A DNA stretch of 64,000 nucleotides from Trileptium ribeirensis (Eukaryota; Nematoda; Enoplea; Enoplida; Thoracostomopsidae). The stretch spans positions 1 through 64,000 of the forward strand of contig JASANE010018345.1 in assembly GCA_030248225.1 (NCBI GenBank), given 5' to 3'. Positions 11,701-26,700 of this stretch are shown here, in pieces (position 1 is the first letter of the stretch; each line of letters begins with the position of its first letter). Made by a program: the position numbers and the translations under genes. A model generated the notes under the pieces. It worked only from the letters and a program-made list of their open reading frames with translations. It was not told the DNA's origin and did not search any database.

Positions 11701-14700
11701 TAGCAGCAAACATTTGCAGCTACATGGAAGATTGATTGCTCTACTTAATGAAACCAATAACACCCGTATAGCTCGATCGGCTGCGCAGGTATTGCCATTT
11801 TCTTTTTTTATTCTCCAAAAACCAGTTTGAACTAAATCGCAGCGTAAATAACGACAATACTAACACAGTAGAATGCAGCTCAATACTGTTGTACAACTAG
11901 GAATCGTAATACAAAATCATAAAGAAAGCAACCGAAGTGGTTATGAAACACGATGACTTTAGCAAAATTCGGGTCTCGCGGGCCCATTTAAAACCCCTTA
12001 TGAAACAAAATACAGCATCGTAAACGACCGATGTAGCAAAGCATTTTACTTATAAAATATCTGCACCATTTGCAGATATACAATCTATAACATGTTTTGT
12101 CGGGCCCATTTTCAACAAGATTTAAACCTCTCAGGCCAGTTTTTTCAGGGGATGTTGAGGTAATTGATGCGTCTAATTAAAAAGCACAAATAATGGTTTT
12201 ACGCCAATTCACGAGTTAATCCACTCAGTCAAACCTAATTTACGCGTGACACACCAAATAAGTTGAGAACCGCCGAAATTCATCACACTGGCCCAGTCAG
12301 AATTCTTCGCTGCTCGTTTCAAAAACTAAACTCCGTATATATATTCAAAAATAGTTGTGAAACTAGTGGTTACGATACGTGCAAGCTCAAGGCACGTCAA
12401 ATCGTGAAGCGGTGCAGTACATTAAACGGGTTAAACGTTAAGCAAAGCACCACCTTGCACACAACGAAACTGCGCAACCCACCATAAATGAAAACTGTTA
12501 GCTTGCTCCACGAAATACATAAATTCCCTCTCGAAGGGCTAAAGCCATTTCGGGCAGAAATACGGTCGGGATAGCGCAAGCACATTCAAAGATCTGCAAT
12601 TTTTTGGTCCATAATATTTTCGAGGAATTTTGAATAAATCTTAAAGCGACTATACTTTATAAACTAACACTGTCAATCATACAAGAGTACTCAATGTGGA
12701 TGGCATATCACTAAGGTGAAGCAAAACATAATTTGTTTCATTTATAACATGGTCACTAAAACTCATGAGTTATAGTACCCAACAGTCGTGGATGTACCTT
12801 TAAAAAAGTGACGTAACAACATGGTTTCGCGGTTGTTCCAATCAGAAACTTGCTAGTGGTATGTAAGTATTGGCAGCTTCAAATCACACACAAAGTCTGT
12901 AATTTGCGAAAAGCAAAGGCTTTTATATTTATTGCATTATGACATTGCGGCAGACAAATCATATGTCTCACTTATGCTCACAATGCTCACACACCTCTCC
13001 CCAATGAAGATTTTCTGGCAACAAAGGATATTGATCAGGCATATCATAGGCGACATTTTCAATATACCATTTGAACGATTTGCATTTGTTTTCTTTGCGC
13101 AGCGCATGTTGAGCACTCAGATTCCCAACGTCAAACGTGCGGATAAAGGGCTCACGTCGATAGTAGTATTCTTTATATTCGTCCATCCAAACTTCTGCTA
13201 CACGTTTGTAATTCTAGAATAATAAAGCAAAGCCGATACAGAATGTATTATCAAAATACACACACGCTTCTCAACAAGGTCACAAGATTTTCAAATTATT
13301 CCAGAATTCCGCAGTTGTCCAATATATATTTTGGATGACATCAAAAATAATCATCCTAACAAAACTGTTACAACAAAATCTGAGTTTTGACTGCAGTGAG
13401 TAAAATGAGCGAAGTGAATTGTTACCAAACGACCAGCGGCAAAATTTGAAAAGATCCGTTATTATGTTTTTAGAGTGACACACATAACCCAAGTTTGGCT
13501 GACCGGATTGAATCTAGTGATAATTTACTACGTATATATCCTCAACTATTCATGCAACATGGCTGATATTCGGCTCATTTTGTAGGTTGACGTTTAGTAT
13601 AGCTGTGTATATCACTCTAACTTATGTTATTCAACAACCGAAATTTACAACCTTGGTAATAAGACATGCTACTAGAACTACTGATTTTATTTTGATTATT
13701 CGTCAAAAATTTTCGAGCCAAATGGTGTGCCACCTGCTGAAATACACAGTTTGACTAAAAATGCATCTAAAGCAACGACATGTTATAAAGTAATAAACGA
13801 TAAAATTCAATTACAAGACCCCCGGTGACGTGCGGTACACGGTTTAACCCTAGCTAACCTGGGGAAACTCTTGTCCAGACATTTCAGGTTCCCGCGGGTT
13901 ATACTTTGTTGCGGTGGAGAGCCATACTATGCAATTTTTACAAAATATCAAAGTCAGTTAATAAACAAAGAACCAGGTGGACAAAGAAGCACGGGAAGCT
14001 CAGGGAAAGAATGTACGCACTAATAACTAAATTTGAGTAGTTGCAACAACTAGTGCTGCTTTATCTTTGTTAAAATACAGTATCAAATTATATAACAGTA
14101 ATCCTTACTTTTTCACATCAACCTAAAATGTTGTCCTGTCAACGTCCGGGTTAGGGGGTATGTGGTGGTGCTCCATATTTCGAACACCTTGTTCGTCTCC
14201 CCACACGCCAGAAGCCCATGTTCAGGTAAACCCGTTTATTAAAGTCCCGAAATTCATGTTTTTGCACACTAATTACATATTTTTAAATATTAATTACTGC
14301 TGTTTCTAATGCTAAAACGCAATATTATAACCTGACAGTATTTGTACGATAGTTACAGGTGTATACATGAAAATATGTACACAATATGTATAGAACAAAA
14401 ATTCGCTCACCAGATTTTATAATTTCTTTTGAAGATGCCTCCGACTTTTCGGAGGGTTGTGGACATGTCAGATATGTATGTATCAGGGAATAACCGGAAC
14501 CGAAATTTACCGGAACCGGAACCAGTAACCGGAACCGTCCATTTAAACCGGATCCGGAACCGGAACCGGAACCTGGTCTTCGAAATTTATATATAGTAAA
14601 ACAGATGATGGAAGAAATGAAGGTATAGTGGATTTAAAATGCATTAAAAATAACTTTTACATTAAACTTAATGTATTGCGATGGTATTATTGCCTTTCTG

Positions 14701-17700
14701 AAACTTTAAAGAGACTGAGGAAGCTAATAATGTTTATTTATCGATCAAATATGTCGGTTTTTGGACATTCAGAGCAAAAAAATGCCTTCCACTATACACC
14801 ACTGCGTATACTGCGTCAAATCGAATGTGCTTACAAAGCTTGGAGCGTAGAATATACACTTTCGATCTGTCTCCAGTCGCCTCCCTTTACTACACATACG
14901 TTTGTTGCATGTTCTTCTGTAGCAAACTTAAAATTATTGGTTTATATGATTCTAAGATAAAATAATAGATAGAAGGTAATTTTCTGATCAGTGTTCAGAG
15001 ACACTGTTTAGGCTAGCGTTGGACAAACAGTGCCCGTCAGTTAGATGATAATGATGATAACTTTCTAATCAGAATGCTATAGATGAGACACACAGGTGAT
15101 GCTGCTCGCACAGTTTCAATAAATACAGTTCATTGCCAAGGAAGCAGTTTCTGCTTGCGTTGCAGATAACGTTACTTCAGTTTCACCTGATTTACAAAGT
15201 TTAAAGCGCACCGGCTGGTGCTTGACGCAATTTATGTTAGCCAAGCATAGGCTAAGTACTTCTGCGTAAGCCACACTCTGTTACCGAGTTGGACCGGTTT
15301 AATTCAAATGTATCCCACAGACTTCTGGATGTGCAAAATAGCTGCTACAAGCATCGACCTGGCTTTGATTTAACAAACTCCTGCAGGTAATTATGAAAAA
15401 TTCCTGCTAAAATTATGTGCCCTACTTACGTTTCACACGGCAAATTGGTTAGTTAATCTTTTCTTTGGCTCGGTTGTATTGGAGTTTGATCATTGTATAA
15501 TATATATTACATATGTTTGGATCACAGATGAAGCAAAAATGTGAAAAATTTCAAACAAAATTTTTAAACCGGAATTCCGGTTCCGGTATGGTTTTTGCCC
15601 TTTGCCGGAACCGCAACCGGAACACGATTTTCGCCGGAGCCGGAATTCCGGTTACTCCCTGGTATGTATGTTGAGATACATTATTTTTGTTCAAATTATT
15701 TCTGTCATGGCAATAATGTGGGAAACTCGTAGTACCATGATAAATTTTCGTACTCGGAATTTGACATGGACGCAAATTTTTATTAATAATATGCAACATG
15801 TTAGTCAACTTTATAAAAATGTGCTATACAGCAGAAATTAAATCATACGACCTATAACACAGCACGTATTGTGTATTATCAAAAAAATATTTTACCGGAA
15901 TGATAAAACATTGGATATACAATAATTATTGTATTGCAGTCAAAAATGTAACCATGATTGAAATACAACAATAAAATATGCATATCAAAAGCACTACAAC
16001 TCGTGGTATATGGCACTGGGCACCACGTTAAAATTTATAAAGGCTCTCATCCGTCAATATATGAGTTAAGCTAATCAAATTTTGACAGGGTGGTCTCAAA
16101 ATTTGAGGGTTAACGAAGAATCTTTACTTTTCATGTGTTGAAATTTTGAACTGTCGGATTAAGGATTTTTTAATGTGGCATCTATAACTCAAATTCGCAA
16201 CGACCAGTCATCTCGCGCCATAGCTCAAATGAAAGCCTAAAATGAAAATCGCCATTCATGTTTTTACTTATGGGCGAAATGGATTCTAACTCCTTGCCTC
16301 AGCAAAAATGGGTCCAGGTGGGTGGAGTCAAACTGAAGTTCGGCAAAACAATTTTTGATTGTATCTAAACAAACCATATTTCAGTCAAATCAGGTTAACT
16401 TTGTACAACAATTAAGGCCCCATAAAATAGTATAAGCTATTGCACAAGTTTACCTTTGGATATAGGATAATGATCGAAATAGATTTTTAGAAGGGCACAT
16501 GAGACCAAAATTATACGAAAACATCATATCTCCGTAACCAATGAAAATATATGGATCTTCTGAGGCTCATTTTGTAAGGCGAGAGTAGCTCGGACATTTA
16601 TTTTCAAAGTTTGGAACTCCACCATGGCCCTCATTGATTTAGCTTTTTTGGCTCGACTCCGAGCATGGCAAAATTCTGTCCCCTAAGGATCTTCCTTTAA
16701 CGAAACTAATTTTGTACATGCAAAATTTTACTAATAGTACAGCAGTACTTAGAGTTTTCGACTTTTCTCGAAATATCTCAATAGCAGGTGTTCTCGAAAA
16801 CTAAGACATTTTATATTCAGGCAACTATTTTCTACGCGAACTCTTACGCCTTAGTTAACAGCGGTGACAAAAGCAAATATCGCCTACTGTCCTGGCGTAT
16901 CGTAATATTTCGTATTTACTACGCTGCAAGCTACAACGTGTGAGTAAGTAAATTCTAAAACAGTAGCGAGAAGAGTATTGTAGATTCAAAGCTTGAGGTT
17001 ATGCACTGGAGAGAACATTTCCAACATGCACCGCGAATAGCAAAAGTTACGAAGGGACAAATTCGTTTAAAAACCCAAACTTATTATAAAAATTAAAACA
17101 AAATGCAGAAATTTTAAAATATTTTAAAAACCCTGAAACCCTAATAAAATGATAACAGCATAAATAATGACCATATAGATTGCAAAAATTGCCAAAATTT
17201 TCAACATTTACATTCATTTTTCTAGTTTGAAGATAATGTGGCAAAAACCAAATAATTACAGAAATTTCCCTTTTAGTGCGAATTTTATGGCGCTTTTCAA
17301 AAATCCAATTTTATCAATGTGAACTAGGTTAGCTGTCATAAAATTTGTTGAAAAAGGTATTATTACGGTTTTTCACTAATTATTACACTATTCGGTTATG
17401 TAATAGGAAGCTATTACGGTTATGTAACAGTAAGCTGTCGGTTACGAAATACGGAAGACATTCGTACCTCAGAGACGATTGGCCCTTTGAGGCCGCCAAA
17501 GTCGTAAGGCATAAAATTACGATAGACATGACCCACACGCGAACATGGAATCCAGAAGACACCACCACCACACATCCATATCTAAAATATAAATCTAATT
17601 TGGGAACGTTTGGATAACAAATGCCAATAATTACGTTCAGTTACAGTCACAATAAATTAAGTGCATGTTTCATCGAACACATACGAAATCGAAAGATATC

Positions 17701-20700
17701 ACAATAGAACGATCTTCGATTAAAACGGAATTCGTTAAATTAAACGCAAGCTAAAATTTTTTATTAATTTTTATTTTATTTTAACGCGATCGATCATAGT
17801 TACAGTTATGGCAAACAATTGGCTCTCGTTTAAACGAAAACGATTAAAGTCGAACTATCTTCGTTCAACTTTAGAGAACTTAATTCTAATTGTAACTATA
17901 CTACTTAATTCTAACATAACTATTTTTACGCCATTAGAACCTAATAATCAATTTAACCTAAAACTACGGACTGCATTTAATTTAAAGTCAGCACCAGCTG
18001 AATACCACTAAAGAGGCATTGCTATAAATTGTTTGACCTTTTCTGTTGTAAAATTATCATCATGACTGAGTACATATTGCGTACGATATACATTCTATAT
18101 CTTTGATTCGATGAACAGTTAAAATCTAAACCAATCACTTGCAACTTTATATCGAAATTATTCTTCAAAATCAGATAGTCATGGCATGAAACCAAAAGAT
18201 GAAAGCATAATTTTAAGGGTCATCGGCAGTAGTTTTTAAAAATAAATGAAATTTATCAGGTATTAGAATGTCAGAACCTGCTGAAGCACCATTTAAATTG
18301 GTAACTGATCATGCATAATCATAAGGCACGGAACGACTGTTTTCTCCACGAACGTGCTAGTGGCGTAAATAAAAAGAAATGAACTGAATGAATTCCATTA
18401 ATACAGTACTGACGTCAAATTCACCGCTGCTAGCTCGTTGTTCGTTCGCAATTGGTCCGTGGAAAACATAATTTTACGTTAAAAATTTCCAAATTGTAGA
18501 ACAAAAATGTTCGCTCGCGGATAACTGTACGACGGATACTCTAGGAAACCAGGAGCTCTAGGATTGCGCAACCTACTACGGTTTAAGCGACGGATCTTTG
18601 ATTTCCGTGCTTGTAGCGGTTCGTGTACAGTGGAACATATGAAGCGGTATCATGGCTACCATCACGGCATTTAACGCCGATATTTCTGAATTCCGTAGCG
18701 ATTCTTGAGCGGTAGGAATTAAGCAGGATGGAGTAGGCTGAGCGCAGTATCGACAGTTTTGATCTAATATTCCTCGAAAGGCTCGACTCCATCGTATCAA
18801 TCTATGGAGTAGGACGTCTTAGAACTTTGACAGTATAGATCATGATCACGTTTCCGACTTCTTCCTGTGTATTTGTCGACGTCCGGCTCCCAGTTGTTCA
18901 AGGCTTATAGTATCACTGTTGGTAAAAGTTTGACTTCGTTGACGCTGATCTGGACAAGATCCTTTATATGACGCGTGGTCGAGCAGCACTGGTGTGTTTC
19001 AGCTCTGGATGGTCTTCTTGATGCCAGACTGAGACGAATTTTTTGTTATGGTGGCACGACCTGGTATCCAAATACTAACGATTCACGATGAAGATGAGCA
19101 ACACCCACCGCGTTGTGGTTTCAGGTGGCAACCGACAGGGCATCGCTTTAGACGCTATAAAGATCTTTCCAACTTGACACACTGACCGTTCTGCCTCATA
19201 CAAGGACCAAGTATTCGGTGACACCCTCCATGTCCTATCCCCAGGTCTTGCTTGCTCAGGCTTTGAGAACAGCATTAAACTTGTGCATTTTTAGCACTTT
19301 AAAGTGCTCTTCGTAACTCATCGTGTCGTGAACTACTTCGAGTATCTTTGGTTTCCTGATGAGTAGAAGCTCGAAGTTGTTTAGGAAGATTAACGAAACA
19401 ATGTTAGATTTTTAGTGGCAGTTTGTTTCGTCCGCGGAAGATCGTGGAAGGGCGCCAATTTAGTGAATGAACAGCTTTGGCTACGTGACGGCACCTTGTG
19501 GCACTCCGGCAGATGTTGCGAGCTTTGACAAAGATGGACGGGAATAAAATCATTGATTGTGGACCGTTTCAGTAATTGCAAAGCCATCTGATCATAGCCT
19601 TTGGTAACGGTGAACGGAGCAAGAGGTTGAGTAGCTTTAAGTGTATAGCAATGTCGAACGCCATTGAGAGGTTCAGCTGCAATAAGAAAGTGCGAACTGG
19701 TAACATCGTTGGTTGAAACTCATTAGTATAACCGTGTTGGTATAGCCCTACTGACCGGAGCTGTCCTCGCAGTCATATAATAGACGCCCCATGACTTTGA
19801 TGGCTGGCCGAGCGTTGGTACTGAGCGATAAGAGGCGGAAAGCTTGGCGTCCTTGTTGGCTTTCGTTAACGACACAATGGCCTCGTTTTCTTCCAAGTCT
19901 GGTCGACGTACCCACATGTTGAACAGCTTGCACAGGCAGGCAATTATACCATTAAGACGGACACGTTCGAGCTGTATTGTAGAGATGCTGTCGTATCCGT
20001 ATGCTGTGCGTACTTTAGCTTCCTTTATAGCTGCTACAATTTGAATGGCAATGAAACTTATGGCATCGTTCAGTGGCAAGGGGGGATGGTTTTTCGACAG
20101 CGGTTGCTATTGACGAGCTGTGCAGCTTGACTGACTTGAAAATCTCGTTGGTATGCTGCTGCTTTGTTGTCGAAGAATTCTTCGACGGAAATGTTTGTTT
20201 GATGTTGTGGGCCCTTGTCGATTGAGCGAATGGTGTTCCACAGATTTGAAACGCTAGTGGTACGCCTGAACGTATATAGGTGTTCATACCATCGCTTACG
20301 TTTACGTTCAGCAACTAAAGTTTCTGATTTGACTTGTCACCCCGATTTGACTGTTGATGCTAGCCCCAAAGCACGGGTGTCATCGCGCTGCTTGGTTATT
20401 GCTGCGGCTGCTGAATGGAAGTTTGCAGTTAAATATTTTGAAGCGGTCGGATGGTATGTGATGTTTTGATACGTTTGAGCAGTTTTTCGCCTGCACGATC
20501 ATTTACTGGATCAGGAAGACGACTGAAGGCCCGTTCAAAGTAAAACGATTCTAGTTTGTTTTAGAAAAGTTCATGAATAAGCGGGTGTGAGTAGACAGTT
20601 TTTTCTTGCAATGGGAAACTACAGCAGAAACGTGGTCGGACCTGAGTGCAATCTTCGTTGTCCATTCGCTTAACGTCAGCAGAGATGCGATAGCCAACGA

Positions 20701-23700
20701 AACGTCTGCTATGCAGGTTGCCCTGAATTGGGAAATCTGGTTAATGCGTTGCCATTGAGGACTTCATAATCAGTCCGGTCGATTTCGCCAGGTTGTTGAA
20801 ATAAAAGTTCGTCTTGGATTGACAAATACACCATAACTCGTCGTAGGCATTTAGGTCACTCAGTCATTGGTCAATTATTAGTAGGTGTGCGATGGATGCT
20901 TTGAAAACCATGGTCCAGGATGAACTCGGCGGGTATGTATAAGTTCCAGATGCTCAGGTAAATAGTTGAGATGGCTGTTTTGATTCCAAAAAACTTGTTC
21001 GTGTTGTTCCAATGCGTCATAGGTGATGACAGTGTATTTGACACTATGTTGAATGAGGAACGATATGCCGCATCCACTATTGTATTTTCTACCTAATTTG
21101 ACCACATCAAAGTAAGATATACAAGGAACGTTTGATTTTGATGTCAGATTCGTCTCCTGCAGAGCTGCGATTAATATTCAGTCGGATTCTCTGATATTCA
21201 TAATTTGGAAAAGTTTGATGAATTGCGTGACTATAAAGCAGTTTGGTGTGCATTGGTGTGGAGTGCGAGCCGGTGATGGAGTTACGCAGCTGGCACAACA
21301 GAAGTTTGCAGCAGACGTGTGGTTGCGTTTAGGTAGCCGGCTGCAGTTGTTCGCTTTATGAAAATGGCACCAATCGAAGCGTGTTGAACATTGCACTGAT
21401 TTTTGAGCATAGGATATTCTTCGATGACAGGCTTCGCACATATAAACATCTTTGATGGAACCTGGATTAAGTTCGGACCATGTAATAAGGAAGAGAATGA
21501 GGCTCTTCAGGGGTGTGGGCGGCTGAACCTTAAGTACGAAATCACAGGTTCGTACAGCGACAATCAATTGCTTCGAGTACCAATACTGAACAACTGTGTA
21601 CTAAAACATGTTTACACCCCGTTCTAATCATTCTACAGAAGAGAGCAAATTTTGATTAGTTCAAAACTGGCTAAGCAGCTACACTCCCTGCCAGAAATAA
21701 CTGCCAGTTTTCGAATGAACTGGCTTCGAGCAAACATACAACATTTCTGAAACAACAAATTTTTCGAACCGAACAACATTAGCATCATTTTTATATGAAC
21801 ATTTTTAACTTTAACTTTTTTATTTACACGTTCGATTAACATCAACATTATGATGGAAGGCTGTTCCAACAGATATCGAACACAATCGAACGAACATCGA
21901 ACTTCAACAAACAGCAGTCATTTTTAGAGGGGACTGTAAATATCGGCGTGACAATCAAAAATTCGGTGAATATTAATATGGAATACATAATTAGTAGCTC
22001 ATAAACCCACAATAATCATCATGATTTTAAAGGTACAAATAATCATTCCAATTTTACAGTGCTAATCGAAAATATTTGTATTTAAATATTTAAAGTTAAA
22101 ACCAAGCTGACAATTTCTTTCCAAGCGTGCCCATGCACATCGAAATCTACTAGCAATATACAAAAATAGATGCTTTTTCTAGGTTGTCAGCGATTCTGTC
22201 AGCCTGAATGAGATACATTAATCATTATTTTCCTTAAGTATTCAATGTTTCTGTAATTCTAAATGGGGTAGGTTTATTAATGTTAATACTAAAACAGTAA
22301 GAATGTAAATAATTTTGAGCAGCACGTTTGACAAAGATATAGCAACTTCCGTAAATTTTTAAAATAAAATTACAATTATTACAAATATTACAAAATAATA
22401 AATTTAGCAGAACCTTAAAAGATAGTTCGAAATTTTCGCCGCCCCAAATTTTGAGGCCCGGATCGTAGAAGCCTAGTTGAGCAAACCATTTACGGCTAAT
22501 CGCGAATAATCCACCAGCGTGTGTAGGAGCTCTGAAGGTATAAACTAAAATACAGAACTTTGATCAATCTTTAATTAAAGCCATTCGGCTATTATTAGTT
22601 AATAATACGACTACTAATAGCTCAGTACAGAATTTAGTCCAATGTTAAACGCGAGTCCTTTGGGTTGCTCTGATCGAGAACTGTGCTCTGACAAAAATAT
22701 ACAGACATTAGACATGCTTATAAACAAGCAATAAAACAAGTAGATTAATTAGTATCACTTGATATAAAGCAAACGAGCTTGAGCTTATAGCTTAACACAC
22801 ATCGCTTATTGGAATTTACTACGCATGGTGCTTGCATTAAAAGAATGTAAGTAATACGTTATAGTTGTGCCTACAGCTCAAAACCGTTGGTATGTGCTGC
22901 AATATAGTGTTAAACTTCGCCTGCATGTTGTTCTGCAGATTGTGCTCACCGCTTTGGACTAAAACTAGTAGCTTGTCTTATCACCAAGGTGGTGAATTCT
23001 GAGTGCTGAACATGCAATTTAGCAAGACGTACACTGCTGTATTCAGTATCAAGTTACGAAATAATCTAGCTTTAATAGTAAAGAACATGTATCAGATTAT
23101 TGCGCATTTACAGACTCACAGTATAATTAAATAGATAACAAATTGCTCTATATAATGAGCCCAGTAGCGCCCATATAGCTGAGGCAGTTGTGGAGATATT
23201 GCCGTTTTTGGTGTATTTTGGGTCTCATGGATCAATTTAAAAGCCCCTTTTGACTCAAATCCCGTGGAGCAACTCATTATATATACAGTCTTATAGAGGC
23301 ACATTTGCTCTACAACCTAAGCCCAATTTGAGTCAGAAATTTACACCGGTTGCCTAGATACAACAAATAAAATTTTTCGGAACCCTCACGACCCGAGCCT
23401 AGCCCCTTCGGCCCGCTTTTCCAGGGATAAGATGTTGAAATCGGTCATTGTCTCTAGCTTAAAGGTACAGATATAGATTTTAAGAGTTCAAACTGCGCTC
23501 TCTGCCCAGCCAAAATTGAATTACGCGTGCCATCATAAAAACCCAATAACAGACATTGCCAAGCTCATTATGCTCAGTTTCACCCACTACATTATATTTT
23601 AGTGCATTGGCATTGGTACTACTTAGAATATACCCTAAAATAACCGCTACTTCCTCGCCTTCCGGTCGCAACTTTAAGACGTTTCCTTTCTGTTCACAGG

Positions 23701-26700
23701 ATTTCGCAGTACATCTCGCTAGCGGTTCACTTACTGCTCGCTCGTTAATATGTTAAGGACGCGTACAGTAGTTCAACCTAGGCGCTTGTTAACAATATAG
23801 TAGTGGTTCATTACTAATTTAGCTAGGAATTTCTGCATATTTAAACAAGCAAATAAAAGATTGCATCAGGTGACTAGAATTTAAGTAATTTTAAGTGCCA
23901 TATGAAATTTCCCATGTCCTCTGGTAAAAGATTCGGCAGATGGAGAGGCAAGACAGACAAAATATTTTAGACAATACTCAAATACTCAGCTAACAGAATG
24001 AACGTACTTTACAGGCTCCGTTTTGTGCTTTCGAAGTTTGCGTTCTACTTCAGGCAGTTCTTTCTCTTTATAAAGCAGACCCCACTCGAATATTCCACGA
24101 AATAAACCTAAACACATTATTTTCCAAATATATCAAAAATAATGTTTTGATAATTATCTGATAATGAATATTATTCAAGCAACCATAATACAAACACTTG
24201 ACGGTATTAACGAATGACATAAAACTACCTGACACAACAATAATTACTTCAAATATAAAAGTTACAAATTTCAGGAATATACGTGGTAAAAATTTTGACT
24301 GTTTTGATAGACCCAAAACGATTCAAATATTCAAACAGTAACAATACATAAAAAGTTGAGCGAATATACATTCTTACTGATGGCAATTTAGAGCATGATG
24401 AGAAATATTGAGAAAATTATCCACATTGACATAACATTGTAGATGGTACGAAATAACTGCTGAAACTACAGAGGGACGGTGGACTCACGATTATTCTAAT
24501 CACACCATATTTTAAACTATACAAGATATGAAATCGGATCAACTGGGCATGTCAATAATTCCCAATGTCTCTATATTTTACATATCCGTGTCAACACATC
24601 TTGCAACACTTCTTGATACCAATACCCTTGCTGGTGTACCACGCTTGACCGGTCATTGTGAGGAGCGTTATTTTTCAAGAAAACATATAACCGTGACAAA
24701 TCATATTACAAGTGTTACTAAGAAGTGAATATTATACTTTAAATTTTTGCCATAAATCATAATCTGTACTATCTAGATACATTGCCACACCAAAGATGCG
24801 CTTAAGCATACTAAATCTACCATAATTATTATATTCCAAGACAAGATTTAGATATATTTCAAGAATATCGATTTCAGTGACGAATGTTATTTTTCGGTGG
24901 ATTTGTATGAATTTTGCACTTGTGGAAGTTATTTATTGATATACTTATATCAGCATGACCAACGCATTTGACGTACCAAGAAGCAAAAACGGAACGTGTT
25001 TAAAAACATCAAGCTTCAAGTAAATCTAGAAACCTGAACTTGAGTAAGCATACTGCTTTCGGTACTCCCACGTGTTCATATCAATTCCATCGATATACGG
25101 AACAGTCATCACTTTTCTAAAAAGTAAAGGCGAGAAATTTTTGATATTGAAGCTACAGATAGATTTAGTGATATAGAACGATTACTATGGAATAATTATG
25201 TACATACTTCGTGATAGGAACGATTAGGTAGGTTGACATAACTTGGAACTTTTTGTGCATCACAACCTAATCGTTCCTATCACGAAGTATGTACACAATT
25301 ATTCCATAGCAATCGTTCTATATCATGAAATATGTACATAATAATTATTTTTAATATATTTTAGCAATTTTATTCAATTTATACATATACCATGTATGTT
25401 CAGCATGATGGTAGCTTCGCCGAGTATATATTCATTTGTATTTCGTACATTGGTTTATAAATGACAGGAGGAAAGAAACAACTTTTGTAATACGTAATGC
25501 TTGTGTTTTTGCAGTTCAACGGAAGAAAGCGATTTAAGTTCGTCGCCTGGCACTATGTGATAATGTAGCTACTAAATGTGTTGTTTAAAATTTACTTCAT
25601 AGCTCTCATAACGCACTGCATGGCTTTTTATGATTGTGTTCGATCCGATACGATTCGCACCTCTATTACATAATAGAGTTTTCGCACTGCATTCGAAACC
25701 ATAGAGCATCGACAATTTTATCGCATTCGAATCGGATGATGTTACGTGTCGAAACGCATATACATACACATGTATACGTTTAAGTATTGTTTGCCAGTAT
25801 TGGATATGATCCATGTAATTCAGGGCATACATATCGTAATAAACTCTAAATAAATAGCAACCAACTAATCGCAATTTAGTCATTTTGATAACTCAGATTA
25901 GAATTTATAATGATCATACTTTAATAGTTTGTTCTTCATTCTAAAATAAATGTCTATTTTTATCTAAATCAAAATTGAAAATGATAATCTTTTGATTCTT
26001 CCACCATGAGTTGTGTTAACACATTACATTAACTTTCACTTACGGATTGTCCGCTATTGGTGCCAAAAGCGGCGGCAACCAATTAATGCCTGCTTCGCAA
26101 TGAGCGTCGAGAAATACTACCACGTCGCCATCTGGAACAGTATTAAGTAACTGTAGTTAACGTATTGTTTTCCATTCCCAATATCAAACAACCAGTTGAG
26201 TTGCTACAAAATCGATTAGCGGACATCTCAACAGGAAGTACAATAATAATACAATACAATAAAAAGTTTCCTGAATCATAACTGTTAACAAATAAACGGA
26301 TGTATACATAATCTGTGTGAAGAGAAATACTAAATTACTCACAATTTATCAAAATAGATGCTTCTCTTGGACGTATGGCTTCAGTCCTATACAAGTTTCT
26401 GTACATATTATTATGTAGCAAAGTATAGTAGCGAATGCACTAACAAAACGGAAAAAGTTTGTCAAACCGATCACAGAGGCCCAATTAAGTTGCTGCTATT
26501 AGCCATGTTTGCAACGCCAGTTACAAATTACATAACACAATCATGTTATATGCTAATATGTCCCACGACTTTCAGCTGATCCAAGAAAGTTACTAATGCA
26601 CGTTTCTGTACCGAACAGGATATTTCAATATTACGGTTGTGGCACAGAAGCTGTTTAAAAATAGCTGCAGCGCGTCGGACTTAGACATTCCGAAATGCGA

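Noticed and set aside
14628..14960. 110-residue ORF as a transposase
   Set aside because: It is too short, has no hAT dimerisation or catalytic motif, and is interrupted in the other copies.
17383..17571. 62-residue minus-strand ORF with a signal-peptide-like sequence
   Set aside because: It is a shifted-frame shadow of GalNAc-transferase exon 10, whose true frame gives CSRVGHVYR.
24013..24107. Exon 8 ending at the GTAAAG donor
   Set aside because: It gives phase 0, which breaks the join to exon 9; the GTACGT donor five bases downstream restores phase and the family sequence.
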